NCBI GenBank assembly: GCA_036270655.1
Contig: DATBCD010000037.1
Location: 1-64,000 of the forward strand
Direction of reading: 5' to 3'
Length of the DNA: 64,000 nucleotides
From: VBCK01 sp036270655
GTDB taxonomy: Bacteria; Pseudomonadota; Gammaproteobacteria; Burkholderiales; Burkholderiaceae_F
Shown here piece by piece: positions 8,350-17,826 of this stretch. A program made the position numbers and the translations under genes. The notes beneath the pieces are model-generated. The model did no database searches, was not told the origin of the DNA, and saw only the letters and a program-made list of their open reading frames with translations. Position 1 is the first letter of the stretch. Every line of letters begins with the position of its first letter.

Positions 8350-10524
8350 TCAGTCCGACGCGATCGATTGCAAAAGCTGTTGCGCCGAGTCGATCAGGTT
8401 CTGCGCCCGCGTCTCGTCGATCGGCTGATTGTTGAAGGCAGCGTTCTCGAGCATCTGGATCATGCTGGCGGCGATCGTGTCGCGCTGCGCGGTCAGAGAC
8501 GTGATGCGGCTCACATACGCACCGTAGGTGGCGTCGCTGCTCTGGATGGCGCTGGTCGACACCTTCAGCGAGGTTCGCCCCAGTGCCCCCAACGGCGCAT
8601 TGATCGCCTTATAGGCGTCGGCCAGGCGCAGCAGCGTTGCGCGATGCTGAAGGACCGAGCTCGGCAGCGCGGAGTTCTGGAGCACTTCGAACAGCACCCG
8701 CCCGTCGTGCGCATAGTCGTCCTTCAGCCCGGCCAGGCTGAGCAGCGTCGGCCGGATGTCGGTGTGGTCCGAGAAGGGCTCGTCCGATACGCCCAGCGAG
8801 CGAACGCCGGGGCCGACGACTCCGAGCCAGGTGCGCGTGATGTCCTCCTGGAAATCGCCGTGGTTCCAGATGAAGCCCGGCTGCTCGTTGGAACAGTCTC
8901 CAACGGCCAGGGACGCGCAGGCGGTCTCGCCGGAGTAGGCCGTCAGGTAGAAGTCCGGGTCACCGAACAGCGTGAAGGTCGGTGTCCTGGCCGGATCTTG
9001 GGTGACCATATGCAGCAGCTTCATTTCGGCAACGTCACCCATCGCGGTCATGACGGGGACAACGCCGCCCTTGATCGGATCGAACCCCTTCAGCGCCGCC
9101 ATCTGCAGTTCGAGGCCACGCGTCACGGAAGCCCCCGACGCCGGCTGACCGTGGATGTAGATGGTGGGTGCCGAGTCGAAGTGCGCGGAAAACGCCGGCG
9201 GCACGCTGCCCGGGTACTCGGTCAGCAGCAGCGCGTTCAGGTCCGCGTTGACCTCGCCTAAAGGCGGTGTGATCGACGTGCACGGGGGGTTCGCATCCCC
9301 GTCACACCCCGGCGGCTGCCGGTCGTACGTGCAGGGCGTATGGATGCCGTCGCATCCGGCCGGCACGCCGGGCTGGCCGGCGAAGTGGTCGTTCTCGTCG
9401 GAGGTGATGATGAACAGCGTGTTGTCCTTCGTGATGCCGTCGGCCTGCAGGCGCGCGAAGAACTTGCCGAACGCCACGTTGTAGGAAGCCAGTTGCTGTA
9501 CGTAACCGGCCTCGCCCGGACCGAAGCTGCCCGAGAACGTGATGTGGTTGTCGTGCGCATCGGCGATGTAGGCATACACCACCGGCACGCCCGCCTCCAG
9601 CATCGTGGCGACGTATCCGAGCGTCTGCGAAGCCGACGGATCGAAGCCGGGGAATCCGACATTGCCGTTGCCGTCGTTGATGGGATTGCCGTCGAGGTCG
9701 TTGACTGACGGCTGCCCGTGATTGATCCGCGGAGCCACGAAGTAGTTGCCGAACAGCGCATTGAATCCCTCGTAGCCGCCGGGCTCGTCCGCCAGCAGGT
9801 CCGGGGCGCCGGCTTTTCCGCAGATGGCGCTGTGGCGGGCGCAGTGCACCGAAATCCCCTCGAAGTCGGCCACCGCCTTGTTGAAGTTGGCCGCCGCTTC
9901 GGCCGCCTCCCACGACGTCGGCCCAAAAACGTTGTTGATGTCGCTCGAGACGTTTTCGAACTCGATGTTGGCCGTCGAGAACGCGCCGAAGTCGCAGCCG
10001 GCGCGCGTAAACGGAACCCACGGGGCCGGATGCGTCATCCCGCGCCGGTCGATCATCTGAGGCTTGCCGTCGGGCGCCGTGTCGGTCCAATAAGCGAAGG
10101 AGCTGGAAAAGCCGACCGATCCGTTCGCCTTGAAATAACCGTACGAATTGGCCACCGGCTGCCCGTGCTTGTCGCCGTAGACGCCGGTGAGGGTGGTGAT
10201 GATGTCGTCGGCCGTGTGCGAGATCAGCGGGGTGTGGTGGTTGGTCAGCACAGTCCCGTTTTGCTCCAGGAAATTGAGCAGGTTCGGCATCTGCTCCAGG
10301 TCCGACGGAACGTTCGGGACATCGCGGCGGAAATGCACGTTGTCGAACTGGATATGCACGATGTGCTGGATTGCGCCGTTCGCGGAGTTCAAGCGGCAAC
10401 CTTCGGATTGCTGGGCGAGGGCGCTGATGCAAACCCCGGTCATGGCGAGGGCAAGTGCCGGGGCCAGCAGCGAAGCCAATGACGCGAAGCGACGAGCGAA
10501 GCGATTGCGTACGAGCGCGGCCAT
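8350..10524 (-). CDS. Secreted alkaline-phosphatase-superfamily phosphoesterase
   Basis: A 724-residue protein with a clear signal peptide (about residues 1-38, ending ..CISALAQQ). It belongs to the alkaline phosphatase / sulfatase fold. Visible metal-site stretches include HIVHIQFDNVHFRRD near the N-terminus, NHHTPLISHTADD near residue 95, IADAHDNHITFSG and FIITSDENDHFAG mid-protein, and WNHGDFQEDITRTWLG and SDEPFSDHTDIRPTLLSLAG near the C-terminus. Length exceeds simple alkaline phosphatases. The start has AGGAAGGAG upstream. It converges on the MFS gene with only seven bases between stops. Substrate unknown; a periplasmic phosphomonoesterase or phosphodiesterase is likely. Confidence 0.8.
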   Translation of the reverse strand: MAALVRNRFARRFASLASLLAPALALAMTGVCISALAQQSEGCRLNSANGAIQHIVHIQFDNVHFRRDVPNVPSDLEQMPNLLNFLEQNGTVLTNHHTPLISHTADDIITTLTGVYGDKHGQPVANSYGYFKANGSVGFSSSFAYWTDTAPDGKPQMIDRRGMTHPAPWVPFTRAGCDFGAFSTANIEFENVSSDINNVFGPTSWEAAEAAANFNKAVADFEGISVHCARHSAICGKAGAPDLLADEPGGYEGFNALFGNYFVAPRINHGQPSVNDLDGNPINDGNGNVGFPGFDPSASQTLGYVATMLEAGVPVVYAYIADAHDNHITFSGSFGPGEAGYVQQLASYNVAFGKFFARLQADGITKDNTLFIITSDENDHFAGQPGVPAGCDGIHTPCTYDRQPPGCDGDANPPCTSITPPLGEVNADLNALLLTEYPGSVPPAFSAHFDSAPTIYIHGQPASGASVTRGLELQMAALKGFDPIKGGVVPVMTAMGDVAEMKLLHMVTQDPARTPTFTLFGDPDFYLTAYSGETACASLAVGDCSNEQPGFIWNHGDFQEDITRTWLGVVGPGVRSLGVSDEPFSDHTDIRPTLLSLAGLKDDYAHDGRVLFEVLQNSALPSSVLQHRATLLRLADAYKAINAPLGALGRTSLKVSTSAIQSSDATYGAYVSRITSLTAQRDTIAASMIQMLENAAFNNQPIDETRAQNLIDSAQQLLQSIASD

Positions 10525-10729
10525 CGAAACTCCTTCCTGTGTTCGGGTTTTTATAGGGAAGACACGGCGAGCGCGAAGCAGCGTCCGGTCGCCGGGAAAC
10601 CAACGGAACGTACGCGCGGAAATTGACGGCTTAATTAAAGAAGCCGCCCGGCGTTATGTCGAAAGAACTATGAACCTGCGAAGCCGACGCGGTTTCGCCA
10701 GAACCGGAAAGGCCCGACGGGTTGAGTAT

Positions 10730-12280
10730 TCAATCGTGGTACGGGCCGGCCAGCGACCAGAGGCGTTGAATTTCAACGCAGTCTTCGCAAAAACCGGAAT
10801 CGGGCGAGGTTGACAGAACCGGCGCTTCGGCGACTCGAACGGACGAGGCAGTCACAGCCGTGTCCAGCCCGCCGCGCCAGCCCCCGCCCAAGGCCTTGAC
10901 CAGCAGCACGGCGGCAGTCATCCGGCGCAACTGGATATCCGCGGCCGACAGGCGTGCCGCCAGCGCGGCGTTCTCGGTCGAGACGACTTCCAGGTACGTG
11001 ACGGCGCCTCCCTTGTAGCGATATTGCGCCTGCTGCAACGCGCCCTGCGTGGCGACGACCGCTGCCTGCTCGCTGGTGCTCTCGCTGGCCAGATAGCGCA
11101 GCGCGGCCAGATCGTCTTCGACTTCCTGGTACGCGGTCAGCACCGTGCTGCGATAGGCGGCGACCTGCTGGTCGTAAGCGGCCCGGGCTGATGCGTTTTG
11201 CGCTTCGCGCAGTCCGCCGTCGAAGACGGTCTGAAACAGGCTCGGCCCGATCGACCACATGCGGCTGGGCGCCTCGATCCATCGGCTCGCCGACAGGCTC
11301 TCGAACCCGGCCACGGCGCTCAGCGAGAACACCGGAAAGTACGCCGCGCGCGCGACACCGATCTGCGCGTTGGCGGACGCAACGCGGCGTTCGGCCGCCG
11401 CGACGTCCGGGCGCCGCTCCAGCAGCGCCGACGGCAGGCCGGGATCGATCATCGGCGGCTCCAGCTCCGGAGCCAGCGGATTAGCCTCGATATGGAAACC
11501 GGTGGCTGCCCGCCCGATCAGCACCGCGATCGCGTGCTCGCTCTGGGCGCGCCTCAGGCGCGTGTCCTCGGCCTGCGTGCGGGCCGTTTCGAGCTGCGCC
11601 TGGGCCTGAAGCACATCGGAGAGCACGCCGGCTCCGCCCTCGTACAGATTCCGGGTCAGCTTCAACGCGGCCGCGTAGTCGACCACGGTCCGGTCCAGCA
11701 GATCCGCCTGCGTGTCCAGACTGCGCAGCGTGAAATAGTCGCTCGCCAGCTCCGAGCGGATGCTCAGGTCCAGGACAGCCAGATCGCCGACGCTTGCCTG
11801 CTCGGAGGTCTTGGCGGCGGCCACATTGTTGCGCAGCCGGCCCCACACATCCACCTCGTAGGAAACGTCGGCATCGAGCACGAAATCGTTGAAGGTCGGG
11901 TGGGTGGTAATGACGCGAGGCGCGTTCAGCGACGTGCGGTTCCGGGTCGCGCTCGCTCCCGCCGACACGGTCGGGAAATAGGCCGAGCGCGCCTCGCGCG
12001 TGAGCGCGCGAGCCTGCTCCAGGCGGGCCAGCGCCCCCTTCAGGTCCTGGTTCGCGTCGGCGACCTGCGCTTGGAGCGCGTCGAGCTGCTCGTCATGAAA
12101 GATGGTCCACCAGGATCCGCGCGATGTCGCGTCGGCCGGCGCCGCAGCCTTCCAGTCCGGCGCTTCGTTGTAGGCCGCCGCGGCCGGCGCCGTTTGCGGC
12201 ACGTGGTAGACCGGCGCCAGCGAGCAGCCGCCCAGCGCAACGGCTAGCGCTGCGGGAGCAAGTCGCCGTTGCATCCTCAT
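10730..12280 (-). CDS. Outer membrane factor of RND efflux pump 1 (OprM/NodT type)
   Basis: A 516-residue outer membrane channel lipoprotein. The signal peptide ends at the lipobox LGGC (residues about 16-19). Two OEP repeats follow, with the family motifs YEVDVWGRLR and LLERRPDVAAAERRVASANAQIG. Near the end comes YLEVVSTENAALAAR. The start ATG overlaps the stop of the fusion-protein gene (ATGA), so it is the last gene of the operon. The C-terminus runs about 40 residues past the usual end (after LVKALGGGW) and contains CEDC, which is not normal for this family. Confidence 0.88.
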   Translation of the reverse strand: MRMQRRLAPAALAVALGGCSLAPVYHVPQTAPAAAAYNEAPDWKAAAPADATSRGSWWTIFHDEQLDALQAQVADANQDLKGALARLEQARALTREARSAYFPTVSAGASATRNRTSLNAPRVITTHPTFNDFVLDADVSYEVDVWGRLRNNVAAAKTSEQASVGDLAVLDLSIRSELASDYFTLRSLDTQADLLDRTVVDYAAALKLTRNLYEGGAGVLSDVLQAQAQLETARTQAEDTRLRRAQSEHAIAVLIGRAATGFHIEANPLAPELEPPMIDPGLPSALLERRPDVAAAERRVASANAQIGVARAAYFPVFSLSAVAGFESLSASRWIEAPSRMWSIGPSLFQTVFDGGLREAQNASARAAYDQQVAAYRSTVLTAYQEVEDDLAALRYLASESTSEQAAVVATQGALQQAQYRYKGGAVTYLEVVSTENAALAARLSAADIQLRRMTAAVLLVKALGGGWRGGLDTAVTASSVRVAEAPVLSTSPDSGFCEDCVEIQRLWSLAGPYHD

Positions 12281-13482
12281 GAACCTGCCGGCCGACGCCG
12301 CGTCGACGCCACTTCCTGCTCCTGCGGCTCCCCGGCAATGCGCACCACCGCGCTCTCGGCAATCGAATCGGGAGGGTTGAGCACCACCTGGTCGTTCGGC
12401 TCCACGCCGGAAAGGACTTCGACCGACTTGCCGAAGTCACGACCCATGGCGATGTTCTTCAGGTGGATCACGTGGTTCGCATCGACGACCGCGACCTGCA
12501 GGCCGGCCGACCTGAACACCAGCGTGTTCACCGGCAGCCGCATCGAGTCGACGTTGCCGGCCAGTTTGAAATGGACCTCGGCATAGGCGCCCGGAAAAAG
12601 CTCGCCCTTCGAGTTGTCGACCTGAAGCTCGACCTGCAGGGTTCGCGAGGTCGGATCCAGCGCCTGCGCGGTGCGCACGACCTGGGTCGGATAGGCCTTG
12701 CCGGGACGCTCCGTGAAGGTCAACTGGGCGGCAACGCCCGGAGCGGCGGCGGCCGCGTACGGCTGCGGCACCTGCGCGTAGACGCGCAACTTGCGCGTGT
12801 CGGCCATCCGGAACAGGGCCGCCCCGGAGCTCTGGCCGGCGTTGATCAGTGCGCCGATATCCGTATTGCGGGCCGTGACCACACCGTCGAACGGCGCCAC
12901 CACGCGTTTGAACGATTCCAGGTCGCGCAGCCGCGCCACGTTCGCTGCGGCCGATGCGACAGCGGCCTTCTTGGCGGCTTCATCGCTGGCCTTCTGGTCC
13001 GCATCCTGCTTCGAGACGGATTCGGTTGCCAGCAATCCTCGCCACCGCTCGTCGGTGCTCCTGGCCAGCTCATAGTTGGCCTGCGCGGTCGCCAGGTCTG
13101 CTTCGGCCTGCCTCAACTGCTGGTCGACTTCGGGCGTGTCGATTTCGGCCAGAACCTGGCCGCGCGCAACCCGCGCGCCGATGTCCGTGTACCAGACCTT
13201 CAGGTAGCCGCTGGTGCGGGCGAAGATCGGCGCCTCGTAAAACGCCTGTACCGTGCCCGGCAGCACCAGCTCCTGATCGGCCGGTCCATGCTGGGGCTTG
13301 ATCGTGGCCACGGTCGGCGTGGCCAGCGCCACCGTCGACTGGGCCAGCGCGGTGCGCGCCATCCCGCGGCTGACGATGGTCCAGGCGAAAAGGCCCACGC
13401 ACAGGACGAGCGCGCCAACCGCATACAGCCTGGTGTGGCGACGCCCGGCCGACTTCGGGTTGTTCAGGGATTGTTCCGACAT
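12277..13482 (-). CDS. Membrane fusion protein of RND efflux pump 1
   Basis: A 401-residue periplasmic adaptor with an N-terminal membrane anchor (about residues 20-37, RLYAVGALVLCVGLFAW). The biotinyl-lipoyl half motifs are present (APIFARTSGYLKVWYTDIGARVARGQVLAEID), with an alpha hairpin (ATAQANYELARS) and the barrel part (VVAPFDGVVTARNTDIGALI). I choose the ATG at 13482 because CACGGAG lies just upstream and it sits 16 bases after the pump stop; a longer frame begins inside the pump gene. It links the inner membrane pump to the outer membrane channel. Confidence 0.88.
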   Translation of the reverse strand: MSEQSLNNPKSAGRRHTRLYAVGALVLCVGLFAWTIVSRGMARTALAQSTVALATPTVATIKPQHGPADQELVLPGTVQAFYEAPIFARTSGYLKVWYTDIGARVARGQVLAEIDTPEVDQQLRQAEADLATAQANYELARSTDERWRGLLATESVSKQDADQKASDEAAKKAAVASAAANVARLRDLESFKRVVAPFDGVVTARNTDIGALINAGQSSGAALFRMADTRKLRVYAQVPQPYAAAAAPGVAAQLTFTERPGKAYPTQVVRTAQALDPTSRTLQVELQVDNSKGELFPGAYAEVHFKLAGNVDSMRLPVNTLVFRSAGLQVAVVDANHVIHLKNIAMGRDFGKSVEVLSGVEPNDQVVLNPPDSIAESAVVRIAGEPQEQEVASTRRRPAGS

Positions 13483-13498
13483 GGCGGGCTCCGTGGCA

Positions 13499-16400
13499 TC
13501 AGGCGGTCCGGCCGCGCCGCAACTCGCCATGAATCATTGCAAACACGCAGGGCACGAACAGCAGGGTCGCTATCGTGGCAAACAGCAGGCCGCCGATCAC
13601 CGCCCGGCCCAGCGGGGCATTCTGCTCTCCGCCGTCGCCCAGGCCCAGCGCCATCGGCACCATGCCGATGATCATCGCCAGCGCCGTCATCAGCACTGGG
13701 CGGAAGCGTATGAAACCGGCGTTCAACGCGGCCTCAATGGGCGACTCGCCCGCGTTCAGCCGCTCGCGCGCGAAGCTGATCACCAGGATGCTGTTGGCCG
13801 TTGCCACCCCCATGCACATGATGGCGCCGGTCAGCGCCGGCACGCTGATCGAGGTGTGGGTCGCGAACAGCATTGCGACGATGCCGGCCAGCGCGGCCGG
13901 CAGCGCCGTGATGATGATGAACGGATCGAGCCAGGACTGGAAATTGACCACCATCAGCAGGTAGACCAGGATCACCGCGCCGGCCAGGCCGACGAACAGG
14001 GCGTCGAAGGACGTGGTCATCGTCTGCACCTGGCCGCGCACCGAGATGCGCGAGCCGCGCGGCAGCTTGTCTTTCATGTCGGCAATGACCCGGTCGATGC
14101 GCGAGGACACGAAACCCAGGTCCATGCCCTGGACCGCGCCGTAGATGTCGATCACCGGCGTGGCGTCGTAGTGGCTGACCACGGCCGGGCTCACGCCCCG
14201 GTGGAACGTGGCCACGTTGGCGAGTATCTGGGGCGTTCCTTGGCCGACGCCGGTGTTCAGAGGCGTCGTCGCCAGCGCGTTGAGCGAGTCCAGTCGCGCC
14301 TGCGGCGTCTGCGTGCTCACGTTGTACTGCGTGCCGGACACCGGATCGATCCAGAACGACGGCGAGGTCTGGAAGCTGCCGGACAGCGACACCAGCAGGT
14401 TGGAGGCGACATCGCGCTGGGTCAGGCCGAGCAGCTGCGCCTTGCTGCGGTCGACGTCGACCTGCAGCTGCGGATAGTCGAACGCCTGCTGGATCCGCAG
14501 GTCCACCGCCCCGGGAATTTCGCGCAACCTCTGCAGCAGGGCGTTGGCAAACTGGCGATTGGCCTCGACGTTGAAGCCGGAGACCTGCACGTCGATCGGG
14601 CTGGGCAGGCCGAAGTTCAGGATCTGGCTGACGATGTCGGCCGGCAGGAAGGCGAACGAGGTCGACGGGAATTGCGCGTTCAATTTCTCGCGTAGCGCCT
14701 TCACGTACTCGGCCGTCGGGCGGTGATCGGTCGTGAGCGAGATGAAGATATCGGCGTCGCCCGGGCCGACCGGCGCCGAGGTGCTGTAGGCCAGGTTGAT
14801 GCCGCTGTAAGGCACGCCGATGTTGTCGACGATCGACGCCACCTCCGCCTTCGGGATCACCTGGCGTATCGACGCCTCGACCGCATCGCACAGTGCGGCC
14901 GTCTCCTCGATTCGAAGCCCGGTTCGCGCCCTCAGGTGCAGCTTGATCTGGCCCGCGTCGACGGTCGGGAAGAAGTCCCTGCCCAGCCCGGGCCAGTACC
15001 TGCCGAGCGGCACCACCAGCGCCGACAGCGCGACCCCCACCAGCATGAACCGGATGATGAACCGCCAGCGCGCATGCAACGCCGCTACCAGGACGGCGCG
15101 GTACGCGTTGCGCACGCGCCCGAATCTGCGATCGAAGCCTTCGAACAGACGCGCCATGAATCCACCCTGTCCGTGCTGCGCGTGGCCGCTTTGCTTGACC
15201 CAGTACTTGGCGAGCGTCGGCACCAGGGTCCGGGACAGGATATAAGAGGCGAGCATCGCGAACACGACCGCCTCGGCCAGCGGGATGAACAGGTAATGGG
15301 CGATCCCGGTCAGCAGCAGCATCGGGATGAACACGATGCAGATGGCGAGCGTCGACACCAGCGCCGGCAGCGCGATCTGGTGGGCGCCGTCCATGATCGC
15401 GGTTTCGACCTCCTTGCCCTGTTCCAGGTGGTAATTGATGTTCTCGATCGTCACGGTCGCATCGTCGACCAGGATACCGACCGCCAGCGCAAGACCGCCC
15501 AGCGTCATGATGTTGATCGTCTCGCCCAGCGCCGACAGGCAGATGATCGAGGCCAGGATCGACAACGGAATCGAAATGGTGATGATCAGTGTGCTGCGCC
15601 AGCTGGCCAGGAAAAGCAGGATCAGCAAGCCGGTGAGTGCCGCCGCGATCACGGCTTCACGGACGACGCCGTTGACCGCGGAGCGCACGAAGACCGACTG
15701 ATCCCCCAGCGGCTGCACCTTCAGGCTCGGCGGCATCGAGGCCTGGATCTGCGGCAGGCGCGCCCGCACGCCATTGATGACATCCAGGGTCGACTCCGAT
15801 CCGGTCTTCAGCACGCTCATCAACACCGCGCGGTGCCCTTCGACGCGCACCGCGTTGGTCTGGGGAGGCGCTCCGTCGCGCACGTGGGCCACGTCGCGCA
15901 CATAGACCACGCTGCCGTTGGCGGTCTTGATCGGCAGGTCGTTCAGCTCGTCGACTTTCTTGGGGCTCGCATTGATCGACACGAAGTACTCCAGGTCGCC
16001 GATCTTCTGCGTGCCGGCCGGCAGAATCAGGTTCTGTGCGCCGATGGCGGCCGTTACATCGTTGCCCGACAGGCCGTAGGCGCGCAGCGCCTGGGGGTTC
16101 AGATCCACCTGTACCTGCCGCTGCAGACCTCCGTACGGGAAGGGCAGCACCGCGCCGGGCACCGTGGCCAGCCCGGTGCGGATGATCGTGTTGCCGAGGT
16201 CGAAGATCTGCGACTCGGACAGCTGGTCGCTGGTCAGCGCGAGCTGGATGATCGGCACGGTCGACGCGTTGTATGCCAGGATGAACGGCGGATTGGCTCC
16301 TGGGGGCGCGAATCGCAACTGGGTCTGCGACACGCCGGTGATCTGGGCGTAGGACAGTTCCTCGTTGACCTTGGGCTGGAAGAAGTACTTGGTGACCGCG

Positions 16401-16666
16401 ATGCCGTTGAGCGACTGCGACTCGGTGTGCTGCACGTCATTGACGGTCGTTTGCGCGGTCCGCTCGGAGAACAGCACGATGCGCGTGGCCATGTCGTCCG
16501 GCGAAAGGCCCGTGTAGGACCAGATCGTGGCCACCACCGGGATCTTGATGTTCGGGAAAATGTCCGTCGCCGTGCGCAGAATCACGAACACGCCGAGCAG
16601 CAGAATCAGCACGGCGAGCACAATGAAGGTGTAAGGGCGCCGCAGCGCCAGTCCGACGATCCACAT
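13499..16666 (-). CDS. RND multidrug/efflux permease 1
   Basis: A 1055-residue RND permease of the HAE1 type, a proton-driven inner membrane pump. Segment 1 is FIVLAVLILLLGVFVILR. The proton relay segment 4 reads GGLALAVGILVDDATVTIENIN (Asp-Asp intact). Segment 10-11 has LTGAIMCMGVATANSILVISFAR, then the GFIRFRPVLMTALAMIIGM block. The last third ends in LGRAVIGGLLFATIATLLFVPCVF. The ATG lies six bases after the stop of the dehydrogenase-like gene, so the four genes form one transcript. Substrates are not evident; sequence style is closer to NodT-linked pumps than to AcrB. Confidence 0.9.
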   Translation of the reverse strand: MWIVGLALRRPYTFIVLAVLILLLGVFVILRTATDIFPNIKIPVVATIWSYTGLSPDDMATRIVLFSERTAQTTVNDVQHTESQSLNGIAVTKYFFQPKVNEELSYAQITGVSQTQLRFAPPGANPPFILAYNASTVPIIQLALTSDQLSESQIFDLGNTIIRTGLATVPGAVLPFPYGGLQRQVQVDLNPQALRAYGLSGNDVTAAIGAQNLILPAGTQKIGDLEYFVSINASPKKVDELNDLPIKTANGSVVYVRDVAHVRDGAPPQTNAVRVEGHRAVLMSVLKTGSESTLDVINGVRARLPQIQASMPPSLKVQPLGDQSVFVRSAVNGVVREAVIAAALTGLLILLFLASWRSTLIITISIPLSILASIICLSALGETINIMTLGGLALAVGILVDDATVTIENINYHLEQGKEVETAIMDGAHQIALPALVSTLAICIVFIPMLLLTGIAHYLFIPLAEAVVFAMLASYILSRTLVPTLAKYWVKQSGHAQHGQGGFMARLFEGFDRRFGRVRNAYRAVLVAALHARWRFIIRFMLVGVALSALVVPLGRYWPGLGRDFFPTVDAGQIKLHLRARTGLRIEETAALCDAVEASIRQVIPKAEVASIVDNIGVPYSGINLAYSTSAPVGPGDADIFISLTTDHRPTAEYVKALREKLNAQFPSTSFAFLPADIVSQILNFGLPSPIDVQVSGFNVEANRQFANALLQRLREIPGAVDLRIQQAFDYPQLQVDVDRSKAQLLGLTQRDVASNLLVSLSGSFQTSPSFWIDPVSGTQYNVSTQTPQARLDSLNALATTPLNTGVGQGTPQILANVATFHRGVSPAVVSHYDATPVIDIYGAVQGMDLGFVSSRIDRVIADMKDKLPRGSRISVRGQVQTMTTSFDALFVGLAGAVILVYLLMVVNFQSWLDPFIIITALPAALAGIVAMLFATHTSISVPALTGAIMCMGVATANSILVISFARERLNAGESPIEAALNAGFIRFRPVLMTALAMIIGMVPMALGLGDGGEQNAPLGRAVIGGLLFATIATLLFVPCVFAMIHGELRRGRTA

Positions 16667-16672
16667 GACAGG

Positions 16673-17581
16673 TCAGCCTGCGATCGAATGAGGCCGAAGG
16701 TTCGACGTTTGAGGCAACAGATCGGCCGCCAGCGCCGATACGTCCCGCTGGCCCATTCCCTTTGCGTACACCGACTTGAGCCGATGGTGCAGAGCCTGCG
16801 CGAACGGCAGCGCCACATCGGCGCTCGCTGCCGTCTTCAGCACCAGGTCGATGTCCTTCAGCGCCAGCGCCACCTTGAAGCCTTTTTCCTCCACCGAGCC
16901 GCTGGCCAGGCGCATCCCGTATCCGCCCGTCACGGGCCCGGGGAACAGCCGCTCGGTCAGCGCGGCGGCAAGCGCCCTGCGATCGACGCCGCCCCGCGCA
17001 GCCAGCTCCAAGGCTTCGGCCAGCGCCTCGACGCTGCTTAACACCATCAAGTTGGCCGCCAGCTTGGCCACGTTGCCGGCCGACGGCTCGGCGCCGACGT
17101 CGTAAATGGCGCTTGCCATCGCCTCCAGCACGGGTCGCGTGCGGCGCTTGTCCTCGTCGGCGCCGGCCAGCCAGACGGTCAGGCTGGCGGCTTCGGCCGC
17201 ATCGGGCCGTCCGGAAACCGGAGCAGACACCAGCGCCGCGCCGGCTTGCCGGTGCTGTTCGGCGAGCCTGCGGATCACCTCAGGCGAGACGGTGCTCATC
17301 GACACGTGCAGGCCGCCGCGGCCCATGCGTGCGCCTATTCCACCCGGCCCCGTGGTCACGGCCAGCAGGGCCTGGTCGTCCGAGACCATGGTGACGACGA
17401 GTCCGTCGGTCCGAACGGCGTCCGCGGGAACCTCGACGGCCACGGCGCCCAGGCGCACCAGCTCGCGCGACCTGCCCTCGGTGCGGTTGTAGACACGCAG
17501 CTTGAATCCGCGCTGCAGCAGATTGCGCGCCATCGGCAAGCCCATGCTGCCCACCCCGATGAAACCGATCTCTCGATCCAT
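16673..17581 (-). CDS. NAD(P)-dependent beta-hydroxyacid dehydrogenase family protein
   Basis: A 302-residue member of the 3-hydroxyisobutyrate / tartronate semialdehyde reductase family. The Rossmann motif is GFIGVGSMGLPMARNLLQRG (residues about 6-25). The substrate-binding signature reads VSAPVSGRPDAAEAASL, and the catalytic lysine block is GNVAKLAANLMVLSSVEALAEAL. Length is normal. It is the first gene of the RND pump 1 operon, with six bases before the pump start. The link is unusual: a soluble oxidoreductase for small hydroxyacids ahead of an efflux pump could mean that the pump exports the substrate or product. Confidence 0.85.
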   Translation of the reverse strand: MDREIGFIGVGSMGLPMARNLLQRGFKLRVYNRTEGRSRELVRLGAVAVEVPADAVRTDGLVVTMVSDDQALLAVTTGPGGIGARMGRGGLHVSMSTVSPEVIRRLAEQHRQAGAALVSAPVSGRPDAAEAASLTVWLAGADEDKRRTRPVLEAMASAIYDVGAEPSAGNVAKLAANLMVLSSVEALAEALELAARGGVDRRALAAALTERLFPGPVTGGYGMRLASGSVEEKGFKVALALKDIDLVLKTAASADVALPFAQALHHRLKSVYAKGMGQRDVSALAADLLPQTSNLRPHSIAG

Positions 17582-17693
17582 GTCCTGGTCCCCGCGATTG
17601 TTCCGATGTCAGGCATCGCCTGCGCCGACGTCGGCCCAAGCCCGTTCAGAGTAGGGACGGCCTCAGCCGCCGGGATTGCAAACGGCGACTCGT

Positions 17694-17711
17694 GTGTTTC
17701 AGGTGAAACAC
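17694..17711. promoter_or_regulatory. Operator-like palindrome upstream of RND operon 1
   Basis: GTGTTTCA-GG-TGAAACAC: two perfect 8-base arms around GG, lying 113 bases before the start codon of the dehydrogenase-like gene and in the only intergenic gap (17582-17826) of this locus. It is the strongest inverted repeat there. Probable binding site of a dimeric regulator; the regulator is not identified, and the OmpR-type protein next door usually binds direct repeats. Confidence 0.5.
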
Positions 17712-17826
17712 GGGGCGCAACCACGTGGTGACCGGCCGCGCCAAAAGTCCGCCTGAATAATCAGGGCGGCGCCGGCCGCAGGACTTGCGAATGGAACGTC
17801 AACGCAGGCACGCGCCAGCGCGCGGC

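Noticed and set aside
10620..10650. Hairpin CGGCTT .. AAGCCG after RND operon 1
   Set aside because: The six-base stem has an AT-rich loop and no T-run after it in the direction of transcription, so it is not a convincing terminator.
14723..17041. Plus-strand open frame of 772 codons
   Set aside because: Antisense of RND pump 1 and the dehydrogenase-like gene; low-complexity charged composition and no motif.
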